Assembly (NCBI RefSeq): GCF_017115165.1
Contig: NZ_JABXKF010000017.1
Location: 1-64,000 of the forward strand
Reading direction: 5' to 3'
DNA length: 64,000 bases
Source: Nostoc sp. LPT
GTDB lineage: Bacteria; Cyanobacteriota; Cyanobacteriia; Cyanobacteriales; Nostocaceae
Shown in pieces: positions 17,628-26,869 of the stretch (position 1 is the first letter of the stretch; every line of letters begins with the position of its first letter). The translations under genes were made by a program, and so were the position numbers. Below the pieces are notes generated by a model, which was given only the letters and a program-made list of their open reading frames with translations, was not told the DNA's origin and made no database searches.

Positions 17628-17766
17628 AGTGCTGAGTGCTGAGTTGTGAGTGCTGAGTTAGGAGTTATGAGTTATGAATAAAACTTCTAATCACTCTTCA
17701 CTCCTAACTTCTAACTCCTCATTCTTAACCTCTTACTCAGCACTCAGCACTCAACACTCAGCACTG
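17628..17766. repeat. GTGCTGAGT/ACTCAGCAC inverted repeat
   Basis: A run of TGCTGAGTGCTGAGTTG is followed by its reverse complement, CTCAGCACTCAGCACTC, forming a large imperfect hairpin with heptamer character. Its right half is translated as the first 30 codons of the P-loop kinase gene. Similar ACTCAGCAC runs occur at 51430-51605, 55250 and 63105. Confidence 0.85.
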
Positions 17767-18264
17767 ATCTTACTGATTGGTCTTCCAGGTAGCGGTAAGT
17801 CAACTTTGGCAAAACAATTACTGGCAGAATGCCCCCAAATGGCGCTAATTTCTACAGATGCCATTCGGGGGCAATTGTTCGGTTCCCAAGCCGTTCAAGG
17901 GCCGTGGCTACTGATTTGGCGCGAAATTGAGCGGCAATTTCAGCAAGCTATTTCCACAACTAATACAGCTATTTTTGATGCCACCAATGCCCAGCGTCGC
18001 CATCGTCGTGAAGTGATTACTTTCGCCCGTAACCTGGGCTTTACCCACATTAGGGGAATTTGGGTAGATACACCAGTTTGGCTGTGTTTGGCACGGAATA
18101 AAAAGCGATCGCGCCAAGTTCCAGAAGAAATTATTTTGCGGATGCACCGTCAACTCCGGGATGCTCCCCCAAGCCAGGAAGAAGGACTAGACAGCCTGAG
18201 CCGCTTATCAGAAAAATCGGAGTACGGGAATTGCTATCCCTTGGTGAGCGAGAACCACACTTGA
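17674..18264 (+). CDS. P-loop kinase (AAA_33 / polynucleotide-kinase-like) with repeat-derived N-terminus
   Basis: The 196-residue frame has a Walker A at residues 36-44 (GLPGSGKST), a phosphate-acceptor-site-like LISTDAIRGQLFG, a second conserved IFDATNAQRRHRRE, and a lid region (LCLARNKKRSRQVPEEIILR). This matches small ATP-dependent kinases related to the T4 polynucleotide kinase domain; the substrate is unknown. The first 30 residues (serine/threonine-rich, STQHSAL) are encoded by an intergenic repeat, so the original start has been replaced. The end after RDAPPSQEEG also looks unusual. It could still be functional. Confidence 0.8.
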   Translation: MNKTSNHSSLLTSNSSFLTSYSALSTQHSALILLIGLPGSGKSTLAKQLLAECPQMALISTDAIRGQLFGSQAVQGPWLLIWREIERQFQQAISTTNTAIFDATNAQRRHRREVITFARNLGFTHIRGIWVDTPVWLCLARNKKRSRQVPEEIILRMHRQLRDAPPSQEEGLDSLSRLSEKSEYGNCYPLVSENHT

Positions 18265-18391
18265 TTTTCTATATTTTTTGTTAATTTAAAATCAGATTCT
18301 TGATTCTTTTTGTTTGGCACTATACCAGGCAAATTAAACATCTCTCATCTTAAAAAAAAACATAACGGGAATTTCTATAGGAGGCTGGTAA

Positions 18392-19408
18392 ATGGCTGCA
18401 ACCGACTTCAAGGACTATTACGCTATTTTGGGAGTCAGTAAGACTGCCAGTTCAGAGGAAATTAAACAAGCCTTTCGTAAACTAGCCCGCAAATATCACC
18501 CTGATGTCAACCCAAACAACAAACAGGCAGAGGCACGCTTCAAAGAAGTTAGCGAAGCCTACGAAGTTATATCAGATCCAGATAAACGTAAAAAGTACGA
18601 CCAATTCGGTCAATATTGGAAACAAGCTGGTGAAGGTTTCCCATCTGGCGGCGCTGGCCCCGATATGGGTAACTTTGACTTCAGTCAATACGGCAATTTT
18701 GATGAGTTCATTAATGAGTTGCTAGGACGCTTTGGTGGTGCTACCCCTCGTGGTGGGGCGCGACAAAGTCACTCACGAAGTTACTCTTACCGCACTTCTC
18801 CAGGTACGTCAACTAATTTTAACAGCAGCTTTAACAACGATTTTGGGTTTCAAGATGGAAGTGTGGGTAGTACCCAGGATAGTGAAGCTGCGATCGCTCT
18901 AACTTTTGCTGAAGCATTTAATGGTGTGAAAAAGCGTTTCAGTTTAGGTAATGAAACAATAGATGTCAACATCCCATCTGGGGCTAAAACTGGTACTCGC
19001 CTACGAGTGCGGGGCAAAGGTCAGATCAACCCCATGACTCAACAACGGGGGGATTTATACTTAAAAGTCGAACTTCAGCCGCACACGTTCTTCCAAATGG
19101 AAGGCGATAACTTGGTATGCGAAGTGCCAATCACACCAGATGAAGCTACTCTGGGAGCGTCTATTGATGTACCTACTCCCGATGGTTCAGTTAATGTCAA
19201 ACTACCAGCAGGAGTGCGTTCTGGTCAATCTCTACGTTTACGTGGCAAAGGTTGGCCTCTCGCCAAAGGTGGACGCGGCGATCAGTTGGTGAAAGTGGCG
19301 ATCGTTCCACCAAAAGACCTCAGCCAACAAGAACGGGAATATTATGAAAAAATCCGGGCTATACGAACTTATAATCCCCGTAGTCATTTGAACCAATTCA
19401 GGCTTTAA
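18392..19408 (+). CDS. DnaJ-type co-chaperone without zinc finger (CbpA-like)
   Basis: 338 residues. The J domain fills residues 8-75 with H36-P37-D38 in [11 protein letters not shown] glycine/phenylalanine-rich stretch follows (about 76-165). The two C-terminal substrate-binding beta domains run from about 170 to 325 ([20 protein letters not shown] ... [17 protein letters not shown]). No CxxCxGxG zinc finger is present, so it is a class B J-protein that stimulates DnaK ATPase activity. ATG 18392 follows an AGGAGG-like ribosome binding site. Confidence 0.95.
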   Translation: MAATDFKDYYAILGVSKTASSEEIKQAFRKLARKYHPDVNPNNKQAEARFKEVSEAYEVISDPDKRKKYDQFGQYWKQAGEGFPSGGAGPDMGNFDFSQYGNFDEFINELLGRFGGATPRGGARQSHSRSYSYRTSPGTSTNFNSSFNNDFGFQDGSVGSTQDSEAAIALTFAEAFNGVKKRFSLGNETIDVNIPSGAKTGTRLRVRGKGQINPMTQQRGDLYLKVELQPHTFFQMEGDNLVCEVPITPDEATLGASIDVPTPDGSVNVKLPAGVRSGQSLRLRGKGWPLAKGGRGDQLVKVAIVPPKDLSQQEREYYEKIRAIRTYNPRSHLNQFRL

Positions 19409-19872
19409 TAAGCAAAAAGGGAATCCCCATAATTAAAATCTCGTCATTACCCACATTTTGGTAACAGTCAAAGTATTATGCTAAACCACATCTTGTCTAA
19501 AACTTAAGTTCTGCGGCTCAGAGCTACTGTTCACTCAAGTGGACTTGAATGATGTTCGGGTGAATGTTTAACCGAACTTAAGATGAATTGTTGTTTAGTC
19601 CAGTTAAGAGAACTTGAACTATTAGCCTTTGAATTGTATTCCGAGGTTGAATAGCAACGAAGCTAAAGATAAAACAGATGTGGGTAATGACAAATAATAA
19701 TAAAGGGATTTTTGTGGCGATCAACTAGCGTCAACTTCGCTCACTATTAAAGCCGAGCGAAGTCGAACTCTTAAGATTTGATTAGGGTCTGATTACAATT
19801 CAAATCTTAAAAGTTCTCAATTCCCGATCCCTAGTTTTCAGCACCAATTCAAGTTATTTTGAATATTTATAA
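19409..19872. other. intergenic, about 460 bp, short palindromes only
   Basis: Between the convergent DnaJ-type and redoxin genes. It contains the perfect TCAAGT-GG-ACTTGA palindrome near 19535 and a hairpin around CTTCGCTC/GAGCGAAG (19735-19765). No gene was identified. There is no clear T-tract terminator. Confidence 0.5.
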
Positions 19873-20409
19873 TCAATTGAATTGTTCTAACAATGTTTCA
19901 ACACTGGCATTGTGAGCCAAAAAAGAAAATAAATGCCAGTAGCGCAGTTTTCCTTCTTTATCTAATACAAACTGTGCTGGTAAAGGCGCTCCTAGTGCTT
20001 GTCCTACTTGATATGTACGAAAAATTCGACAACTAGGATCGCTCAATAAAGGCATTTGTAAGCCTAAATTTTTCACAACTATTTGACTCTGCCGTTCATC
20101 AGTACTAGTAATCATTAAAACTTCTATACCGCGATTTTTGAATTGCTCGTAGTTTTCATTCAAGGCTTTGATATGAGGAAAACAAAAAGGGCAATATTGC
20201 TTTTCGGTAAAGATGCGAGTAAAGGCGAGTAATACTGGTTGTTTGCCTTTATAATCAGACAATTTTACTAAAGTTCCGTTGGTAATATCTGGCAATTGAA
20301 AGTCAGGTGTTCCCACTCCAAATCTGAGTTGATTGCTAGCTGGGACTGGTAAAAGATTGCGGAAGAATCGCTCATTTAATAAGCCACTAAAGTCAGTTGA
20401 AGTCAGCAT
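19873..20409 (-). CDS. peroxiredoxin-like / AhpC-TSA family redoxin
   Basis: 178 residues with a thioredoxin fold. PDFQLPDITNGTLVKLSDYK precedes a CxxC site, C73-P-F-C76, in KQYCPFCFPHIKAL. The pair resembles thiol-disulphide reductases or PrxQ-like proteins rather than typical 2-Cys enzymes, which have PTxxC. VLMITSTDERQS and PAQFVLDKEGKLRYWH are conserved strands of the family. It is next to a 2-Cys peroxiredoxin on the same strand, separated by 176 bp, so both may serve peroxide defence. The reductant is unknown. Confidence 0.85.
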   Translation of the reverse strand: MLTSTDFSGLLNERFFRNLLPVPASNQLRFGVGTPDFQLPDITNGTLVKLSDYKGKQPVLLAFTRIFTEKQYCPFCFPHIKALNENYEQFKNRGIEVLMITSTDERQSQIVVKNLGLQMPLLSDPSCRIFRTYQVGQALGAPLPAQFVLDKEGKLRYWHLFSFLAHNASVETLLEQFN

Positions 20410-20585
20410 ATTTTTAACCTTGATTCTTGATTATTTAAATACAATTTTATAAATAAACCACAGATATATGACGGAGGTTGACATTGTTTAATGTGTATCT
20501 CTGTTTATCTGTGGTTTATCTGTGGTTTTCATTGATTTTGCTTTCAACTCCAAAAGGCTGGATTAGAGTTTTTTAGCCAGCTAAA

Positions 20586-21197
20586 TTAGACAGCAGAGAA
20601 GTAGACTTTAGACTTCACTGGGTCAGGATTCATTGTCTTGTCACCAGGTTGCCAACCAGCTGGGCAAACTTCGTCAGGGTGAGACTGAACATACTGAATT
20701 GCTTGTAATGTCCGCAGCGTTTCATCAACGCTACGACCAAAAGCTAGATTGTTAATGGTGGCGTGCTGTATGATACCATCTTTATCGATGATGAACAGAC
20801 CACGCAAGGCAATGCCTGCTGCTGGGTCAAGAACGTTGTAAGCGGCGCTAATCTCTTTCTTGATGTCGGAGACTAGAGGATAATTCAGGTCGCCAACGCC
20901 ACCAGACTTACGATCTGTTTGAATCCAAGCGAGGTGAGAAAATTCACTGTCAACCGAAGCCCCAAGGACTTCAGTATTGATTTTCTTGAATTCTTCGTAG
21001 CGATCGCTAAATGCTGTAATTTCAGTAGGACAAACAAAGGTAAAGTCTAGTGGGTAGAAAAACACAACGACATACTTACCGCGATAATCGGAAAGTTTGA
21101 TTGTCTTAAATTCCTGATCTACCACAGCCGTTGCTGTGAAATCGGGAGCTTGTTGACCAACGCGGAGGCTTCCTTCGGTTCCGTAAGTAAGGGACAT
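20586..21197 (-). CDS. typical 2-Cys peroxiredoxin
   Basis: 203 residues. Peroxidatic C56 lies in DFTFVCPTE and resolving C178 in [15 protein letters not shown] loop and a C-terminal YF motif (VYFSAV) are the features of overoxidation-sensitive 2-Cys peroxiredoxins. It reduces H2O2 and organic peroxides with electrons from thioredoxin or NTRC, in decameric form. The gene is divergent from the debranching enzyme gene, with a 131-bp shared promoter region. Confidence 0.97.
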   Translation of the reverse strand: MSLTYGTEGSLRVGQQAPDFTATAVVDQEFKTIKLSDYRGKYVVVFFYPLDFTFVCPTEITAFSDRYEEFKKINTEVLGASVDSEFSHLAWIQTDRKSGGVGDLNYPLVSDIKKEISAAYNVLDPAAGIALRGLFIIDKDGIIQHATINNLAFGRSVDETLRTLQAIQYVQSHPDEVCPAGWQPGDKTMNPDPVKSKVYFSAV

Positions 21198-21328
21198 TAA
21201 TCTAATTCTCCTTTATCGGTTTAGTAGCGTTGGAATTTGGGTCAAGTACAATTTACCCATCCACGCTCTCACAGTTTAATTACGATCTGTTACGACTATA
21301 TCATACTCATAACGATTTTGAGTAGCAA

Positions 21329-23677
21329 ATGCCTGATTTAGATACAAGAGAATGGTTGCTTACCAATGGCTTGGGAAGTTTTGCCAGCGGTACAGTTTCT
21401 GATGTCCGCACGCGCACATATCATGGTTGGCTATTTGCCGCGACAAACCCACCTTCTGGAAGGACTCTGCTGTTTTCGCACCTAGAAGCTAGCTTGGAAA
21501 TATTAGGGAGGGTTGTGGCACTAGGGACAAATGTTTGGGGTAACGGTGAGATTGAGCCAACAGGTTACGAACAGCTACGCCGTTTTGATATTAACCCAGT
21601 TCCCAAATGGACTTGGGGTCAAGATAACTGGCAATTAACTAGACAATTGGTGATGCCCTATGGTTTGGTGGGGACTGGGGGCTGGGGATTGAGGATTGGG
21701 GACGCAGGGACGAAGGGACAAGGGGGCAAGGAGACAAGGGGGTGGGGGAGCGGGGGAGCAGGGGGAGATGAGGAGGATAAGCGGGATAAGGGAGACAAAA
21801 GGGAATTATTGAATAAATCTCTCCCTTATCTCCCCCCTCTTGCTTGTCTCCCTCATCTCTTCTCCATGCCCAATGCCCAATTTTGCCATCGAATTTTAAT
21901 CCAGTATCACTATGAGGGAAGTGAAACAGCTATTTTACGGTTGCGACTGTTGATAGCAGAACGTGACTTTCACCACCAGCAAACTGCTAGTCAAGAATTA
22001 CAGTTTTCACAATTGCTAGGGCAACAGCAAGTCTGTTTACAAGCAATCAATTCTGGGCGCTTCGGCATACCTTGGCACTTACGCTGGACACAAGGAAATT
22101 ATCAACCAGATGCAGTTTGGTATTGGGATTATAGATTGTGTGAGGAGACAAAACGGGGGTTAGGCGACAAGGAAGACCTCCACAGTCCTGGTTACTTGAT
22201 AGTCACACTTCAACCAGGAGATACGGTGACTTTAGAAGCACGAGTCGGTTTTCCCGACTCAGTGCCAAGTGTTCTCACCCTCAAAACTTTTACAGAAGCT
22301 GTGGAGGCAGAGCAAGAAAGGCTCTCACAGATTTTTGGATGGAGAGAGGAAGCAGGGGAGCAGGGGGGACTCGGGGCCCCCTCTGGGGATAGGGGGGAGA
22401 GGGGAGCAGGGGAGCAGGGGAGACAAGGGGGAATTATTGAACAAGTCTCTCCCTTATTTCCCCCCTCTTCCTTGTCTACCTTGTCTGTTCTCAATGCCCA
22501 ATGCCCAATACCCAATGCCCACTCCCCAATCTGGCAACAACTACTTAAAGCAAGCGATCAATTTATCGTCTATCGAGCCTCAATTGCAGGCCCCACAGTT
22601 ATTGCTGGTTATCACTGGTTTAATGACTGGGGACGCGATACATTAATCGCTTTACCGGGGTTGGCACTAGTTCCACAGCGCTTTGACCTAGCAAAAGGAG
22701 TATTGCGAACTTTTGGGCATTATTGTCGCCACGGTTTGATTGCGAATGCATTTCCCGATCTCAATGGCGAACCAATTTATAACAGTATTGATGCGGCATT
22801 GTGGTGGATTGAAACTTTAGGACTTTATTTAGAAGCTACCCAAGACTGGGATTTTTTGACAGAGCAATTCCCTGTAGTACAGCAAATCTATAAAGCATTT
22901 GTCGGTGGTACACATTTCAATATCCAGGTCGATGCTACCGATGGGCTAGTTAGTTGGGATGCTCGTGGTGTAGCTCTCACCTGGATGGATGTGGTAATTG
23001 GGGCACACCCCGTCACACCCCGTTATGGGAAGCCAGTGGAAATCAATGCGCTGTGGTATTCTGCTCTATGTTGGCTGAGTCAGTGGGCAGAGCGCTTGAG
23101 CCAAATGGAATATGGCTCACCAGTGCGTCTCACTAAGCAAGCACAGCGTTATGCTAACCAAGCACAACACGTAAAAATCTCACTGCAAAAATTCTGGAAT
23201 CCTCAGCTAGGTTATCTGTACGATACTATTGAGCCGGACGATCGCCGGAATTTTCAAATTCGTCCGAATGCCGTTTTGGCGCTGTCGTTACACCATTGTG
23301 GGTTTTCTGAACAGCAAGGGTGTCAGATATTAGATTTGGCAACTACTAGCTTGCTCACACCTTATGGTCTTCGCAGTCTCGATCCAGGAGATCCCGAATA
23401 TAAAGGGAAATATGAGGGCAATCAACAGCAACGCGATCGCGCTTATCACCAAGGCACTGTTTGGACTTGGCTAATTGGACCATATATTCGGGCTTGGCAA
23501 CGTTTTTATCCACAACAAGCGTTGCCTTTTGATTGGCAACCCTTGCTAGATCACTTTTTCTTTGACGCTTGTCTTGGTTCTATTTCTGAGATTTTTGATG
23601 GCGATTCACCTCACACACCCAGAGGAGCGATCGCTCAAGCTTGGTCAGTTGCCGAAGTAATCCGCTACATTAAATAG
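21329..23677 (+). CDS. GH133 amylo-alpha-1,6-glucosidase (glycogen debranching) with two in-frame repeat inserts
   Basis: The 782-residue protein starts with REWLLTNGLGSFASGTV, the glycogen-debranching N-terminal domain. The catalytic domain of the amylo-alpha-1,6-glucosidase family contains WFNDWGRDTLIALPGL, NGEPIYNSIDAALWWIE and RDRAYHQGTVWTWLIGP. It should cut alpha-1,6 branches of glycogen. Two stretches are foreign: about 70 residues encoded by 21672-21879 (GGAGGDEEDKRDKGDK...) and about 62 residues encoded by 22345-22530 (GDRGERGAGEQGRQGG...). Both come from a dispersed G/C-skewed repeat yet keep the frame. Without them the protein would have about 650 residues. Activity is uncertain. 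Confidence 0.9.
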   Translation: MPDLDTREWLLTNGLGSFASGTVSDVRTRTYHGWLFAATNPPSGRTLLFSHLEASLEILGRVVALGTNVWGNGEIEPTGYEQLRRFDINPVPKWTWGQDNWQLTRQLVMPYGLVGTGGWGLRIGDAGTKGQGGKETRGWGSGGAGGDEEDKRDKGDKRELLNKSLPYLPPLACLPHLFSMPNAQFCHRILIQYHYEGSETAILRLRLLIAERDFHHQQTASQELQFSQLLGQQQVCLQAINSGRFGIPWHLRWTQGNYQPDAVWYWDYRLCEETKRGLGDKEDLHSPGYLIVTLQPGDTVTLEARVGFPDSVPSVLTLKTFTEAVEAEQERLSQIFGWREEAGEQGGLGAPSGDRGERGAGEQGRQGGIIEQVSPLFPPSSLSTLSVLNAQCPIPNAHSPIWQQLLKASDQFIVYRASIAGPTVIAGYHWFNDWGRDTLIALPGLALVPQRFDLAKGVLRTFGHYCRHGLIANAFPDLNGEPIYNSIDAALWWIETLGLYLEATQDWDFLTEQFPVVQQIYKAFVGGTHFNIQVDATDGLVSWDARGVALTWMDVVIGAHPVTPRYGKPVEINALWYSALCWLSQWAERLSQMEYGSPVRLTKQAQRYANQAQHVKISLQKFWNPQLGYLYDTIEPDDRRNFQIRPNAVLALSLHHCGFSEQQGCQILDLATTSLLTPYGLRSLDPGDPEYKGKYEGNQQQRDRAYHQGTVWTWLIGPYIRAWQRFYPQQALPFDWQPLLDHFFFDACLGSISEIFDGDSPHTPRGAIAQAWSVAEVIRYIK
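21672..21879. repeat. dispersed repeat, copy 1, inside the GH133 gene
   Basis: A G-rich arm (GGGGGCAAGGAGACAAGGG type) is followed by the core GGGAATTATTGAATAAATCT, a C-rich arm CTCCCTTATCTCCCCCCTC and CAATGCCCAATT. The core recurs at 22429-22508 and 35773-35852. It is translated in frame here. Confidence 0.85.
22345..22530. repeat. dispersed repeat, copy 2, inside the GH133 gene
   Basis: The same architecture as copy 1, with core GGGAATTATTGAACAAGTCT, then CTCCCTTATTTCCCCCCTC and CAATGCCCAATGCCC. It is inserted after the codons for FGWREEA and left before IWQQLLKASDQFI, without breaking the frame. Confidence 0.85.
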
Positions 23678-24140
23678 TTATAGGGATACAGATGGTCTTG
23701 GATAATCATTCTTGATTAACATACATCCACAAATTAATGTTGCTAGTTTTAATCTACAAAACCCTTACTATATAAGCTTTTTATTAATTTATCTGATTAT
23801 CCAAAAGTGACTAGAGATTTTCGATGATTTCACAAATTGAGGCCGCAAAACCAAAAATTTTTATTTTCTTCTGTGAGAAAATAAAATATGAAAAAAGTTT
23901 ATCAACGAGATGTAGTATTCTTAATAGTAGCAATGTATTTCAGGCTTAATTAGATGCTCTACAGGATGGATGATTGACAGTGCAATTACTATTGATAAAG
24001 CTGATTTTACATTTATTTATTATAAACACATCATATCTTAACGCTAAATAAGCCTAAAGAAGTATAGATATGAATTGAGAAATAAATTAATAAAATAAAG
24101 TACAAAAAATCAAGTTCACGTAGGAAGAATTGTAAATAAA
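23678..24140. other. intergenic, about 460 bp, no gene seen
   Basis: Very AT-rich leader of the oxidase gene. I noticed no repeat and no stable hairpin. It probably contains the promoter of the 24141-26622 pair. Confidence 0.5.
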
Positions 24141-25625
24141 GTGACTCAACCTAATAACAAGACTAACCTTCAAGAGGAAATCGATTTAGGGACTTCTATT
24201 GCTCTGGCTACTACTACAGATAAATGGCAAGTATTGTCGTACAATGCTCCAATCCTACCTATACATGCCGCTCTACTTCGTACTGGTAAGGTATTCTTGT
24301 TCTGTGGCTCAGGTAACGATCCCAATCGGTTAAATACTCCCTATGACAGTGTGGTCTGGGATGTAAACAAGGGAACCTTTTCCCCTCAAGCGCCTCCATT
24401 GGATAGTAACAATCAACCTATGGATATTTTTTGCGCTGGTCACTCCTTCCGCCCTGATGGTATGTTACTGGTTGCAGGTGGAACTTTGCGCTATGACCCA
24501 TTTTATGGTTCACCCTATGCTCTGATGTTTGATCCCATTGCTGAGAAATGGGTCAAGATACGATCAATGAATAATGGTCGCTGGTATCCTACTGTGTTAA
24601 CACTAGGCAGCGGTCGAGTCTTAGCAGTATCTGGGCCGGATAAAGATGGCAAGCTCAATAGACAACCAGAAATTTATTCTGCTTTCTTTGCAAATGGTTG
24701 GAAAGCTTTTCCAACAACTAGTGCCTTACCAGCATACGCACATCTGTTTCTACTAAGTAGTGGAAAAGTTTTTTATTCAGGTGCTCAGATGGGTGGCACT
24801 GCAGTGACACCAAGGATATTGACCCTGCCAGAGACATTTACACAATCCATTACAGAAACAGTGGTGACAGGGCTGCAAGACATAGCTTTTGGCGATCAAG
24901 CTGCCAGTTTGCTTTTACCACCTGCACAAGACCAAAAGGTGATGATTCTCGGTGGGGGTAGTGGTAAGACAGCAACAAAGAGGGTAAATATTGTCGATTT
25001 AAAAGTTAGTAATCCAACTTACGTAGCAGCAAAGCCTTTAAATTATCCCCGGATGCATCACAGCGCAGTTTTATTGCCCGATCGCACAGTGTTTGTTTGC
25101 AATGGTAGCAAAATGAATGAGGACACAACACAATCAATGCTGCCAGCAGAAATCTACAATCCAGCTACAAATACTTGGACAGTAGTAGCTAAACAAAATG
25201 TCCCCCGCGTATATCACTCGGTGGCCTTGCTACTACCAGATGGTAGGGTCGTCACAGCTGGGGGGAACCCTCTACGGAGGGTCAATGAACTGCGATTAGA
25301 AATCTACAGTCCGGCGTATATGTCGCGATCGCGACCAGTTATTCAGAGCGCTCCTCAAATATTGAACTACGGGCAGCAATTTACGATTCAGACACCCCAA
25401 GCTGCAAATATTAAATGGGTTAGTCTGATTAGACCAATCGCAACTACCCATTCTTGCGATACAGAACAAAGGTTAGTAGATGCACCCATTATTTCTAGAA
25501 ACGCTACTTCTGTTAAGGTCACGCTAACAAACAATCGAAACATCGCACCCCCAGGCTGGTACATGCTTTTTATTAGTAACAACAATGGAACACCCTCAGT
25601 AGCAACTTGGACGCAAATACATTAG
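24141..25625 (+). CDS. putative copper-radical oxidase (galactose/glyoxal oxidase-like, DUF1929)
   Basis: A 494-residue kelch-type propeller (GRVLAVSG, KVMILGGGSG, GRVVTAGGNPL) followed by a C-terminal immunoglobulin-like DUF1929 domain (about 395-494). All residues of the galactose/glyoxal oxidase active site can be placed: C98 (DIFCAGHSF) and Y149 (NNGRWYPTV) for the thioether-linked radical pair, Y358-H359 (PRVYHSVALL) and H437 (ATTHSCDTEQR) as copper ligands. Such enzymes oxidise alcohols or aldehydes and produce H2O2. It starts at GTG 24141 after an AGGAAG-like site. There is no obvious signal peptide. It is 61 bp from the next gene. Confidence 0.85.
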   Translation: MTQPNNKTNLQEEIDLGTSIALATTTDKWQVLSYNAPILPIHAALLRTGKVFLFCGSGNDPNRLNTPYDSVVWDVNKGTFSPQAPPLDSNNQPMDIFCAGHSFRPDGMLLVAGGTLRYDPFYGSPYALMFDPIAEKWVKIRSMNNGRWYPTVLTLGSGRVLAVSGPDKDGKLNRQPEIYSAFFANGWKAFPTTSALPAYAHLFLLSSGKVFYSGAQMGGTAVTPRILTLPETFTQSITETVVTGLQDIAFGDQAASLLLPPAQDQKVMILGGGSGKTATKRVNIVDLKVSNPTYVAAKPLNYPRMHHSAVLLPDRTVFVCNGSKMNEDTTQSMLPAEIYNPATNTWTVVAKQNVPRVYHSVALLLPDGRVVTAGGNPLRRVNELRLEIYSPAYMSRSRPVIQSAPQILNYGQQFTIQTPQAANIKWVSLIRPIATTHSCDTEQRLVDAPIISRNATSVKVTLTNNRNIAPPGWYMLFISNNNGTPSVATWTQIH

Positions 25626-25686
25626 CGTTATCTGTTTACGTTGCCACTGCTACCTAATAAAAGTCATTAATTCTAGGAAGGAAAAT

Positions 25687-26622
25687 ATGAATTACAAGCT
25701 ATCACGTCGAAAGTTTGGACAGTTGGCACTTGCTGGAACTGTAGTATCTGGACTTAGTTATCTCACCAAGAAAGCCTTGGCAGAAACACCAAGTGTAAAT
25801 ATTGTAGGTATAGGTTCTAGCCCGATCGTTACTGCTGACCAAACGGTTATTACAGAGGTAAACACCACTGAATTAGTAGAGAACACTGCCCTAAACAGTG
25901 TAAGCACAGATATTAAGCCTGTAGGACTAGTTTTGCAATCCTTAATGACAGGAAAAGCTCAGGTACTTACAGATAAAAGTACACCTCTATTAGAACCTAA
26001 TGAGATATTGAGTGGTTTTACCTCTTTAAGTGATGGCACACTTGTTGTAGCCATTACTCCAGTTGCGCTTAGTCGAAGACAGGCGACACCTACTCGCATT
26101 ACATTTTTGGGTACGCCTGTAAAAACTTTGATAGTCTCAGGACTTAAACCAAATCAACAGCTTGGGAGCTTGCTAGGTACTAATGATGGGCGACTCATTG
26201 GTCTAGTAGGTAAGAAGAACGGTACACCACCAATCAGATTGGTAGATATTAACCTTCAAACAGGAGAGATAAGTTCTATTAGTAAGATTAAATTCATGGA
26301 CGATGAGCGGGTCAGCAATTTAGCTGAGTGCCCAGATGGAATACTTTATACCTCTTTAGTTGGTGCGTATGGTGATACAACTCTGGTGCAGCTAGATTCC
26401 AATCAAAAAAAGCCGATCAGACTAGGACAATTGAAAGTTAATGGTCAAGCATGGAATAATGGCTTACAAAGCTTAGTTTGCTCTGCAACAGGTCAACTCC
26501 TCGCCTTTGGAGCTATGAGATATGAGACACCTAATGCTGTGTATATTGTTGATAAGAACAGTGGAAATATGACTCGGCTGCAAGACTTTGATACTACTCA
26601 GATTACGCGTGCTCGTGCTTAG
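25687..26622 (+). CDS. Tat-exported beta-propeller-like protein of unknown function
   Basis: 311 residues. The N-terminus, YKLSRRKFGQLALAGTVVSG, is a twin-arginine signal; the LAETP site near residue 36 could be cleaved. The rest is made of repeating strand-rich units (GFTSLSDGTLVVAITPV, LGSLLGTNDGRLIGLVGK, NLAECPDGILYTSLVGA), which suggests a propeller. I recognise no family. It follows the oxidase with 61 bp between, has an AGGAAGG ribosome binding site and ends at a terminator, so the two probably form an operon. Confidence 0.8.
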   Translation: MNYKLSRRKFGQLALAGTVVSGLSYLTKKALAETPSVNIVGIGSSPIVTADQTVITEVNTTELVENTALNSVSTDIKPVGLVLQSLMTGKAQVLTDKSTPLLEPNEILSGFTSLSDGTLVVAITPVALSRRQATPTRITFLGTPVKTLIVSGLKPNQQLGSLLGTNDGRLIGLVGKKNGTPPIRLVDINLQTGEISSISKIKFMDDERVSNLAECPDGILYTSLVGAYGDTTLVQLDSNQKKPIRLGQLKVNGQAWNNGLQSLVCSATGQLLAFGAMRYETPNAVYIVDKNSGNMTRLQDFDTTQITRARA

Positions 26623-26660
26623 AAGGAATTGAGCTTGATATTTCTAATAAAAAACTGCCT

Positions 26661-26689
26661 AGCCCTCATCTTTGCTTGAGGGCTTTTTA
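26661..26689 (+). terminator. rho-independent terminator after the oxidase/Tat-protein pair
   Basis: AGCCCTCA pairs with TGAGGGCT around an 8-nt loop and is followed by TTTTTAT. It lies 39 bp past the stop of the Tat-exported protein. Confidence 0.85.
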
Positions 26690-26805
26690 TTAGCATTGAT
26701 TGGTACAGCTTATCCCTAATTACCACTGCTTTATCTGCGCCAAATGGCTAAGAAGACAGCACCTGAAGCGTTCCCTTGCTTCATTTGTGATTTCAGTCCT
26801 CAGTA

Positions 26806-26846
26806 GCCGTGATTTACATCACTTTTAGGAGTGACGTGAATCACGG
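26806..26846. repeat. hairpin, possible left end of the IS605-type element
   Basis: CCGTGATTTACATCAC and its imperfect complement GTGACGTGAATCACGG form a hairpin upstream of the tnpB remnant. IS200/IS605 elements carry subterminal hairpins rather than inverted repeats, so this may be the old left end. The assignment is tentative. Confidence 0.45.
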
Positions 26847-26869
26847 TTGCTGGATTGAATTGGTATTAG

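Noticed and set aside
22269-22646. 125-codon alternative frame within the GH133 gene
   Set aside because: It is a shifted reading of the repeat insert and neighbouring catalytic-domain codons; the main frame has the enzyme motifs.
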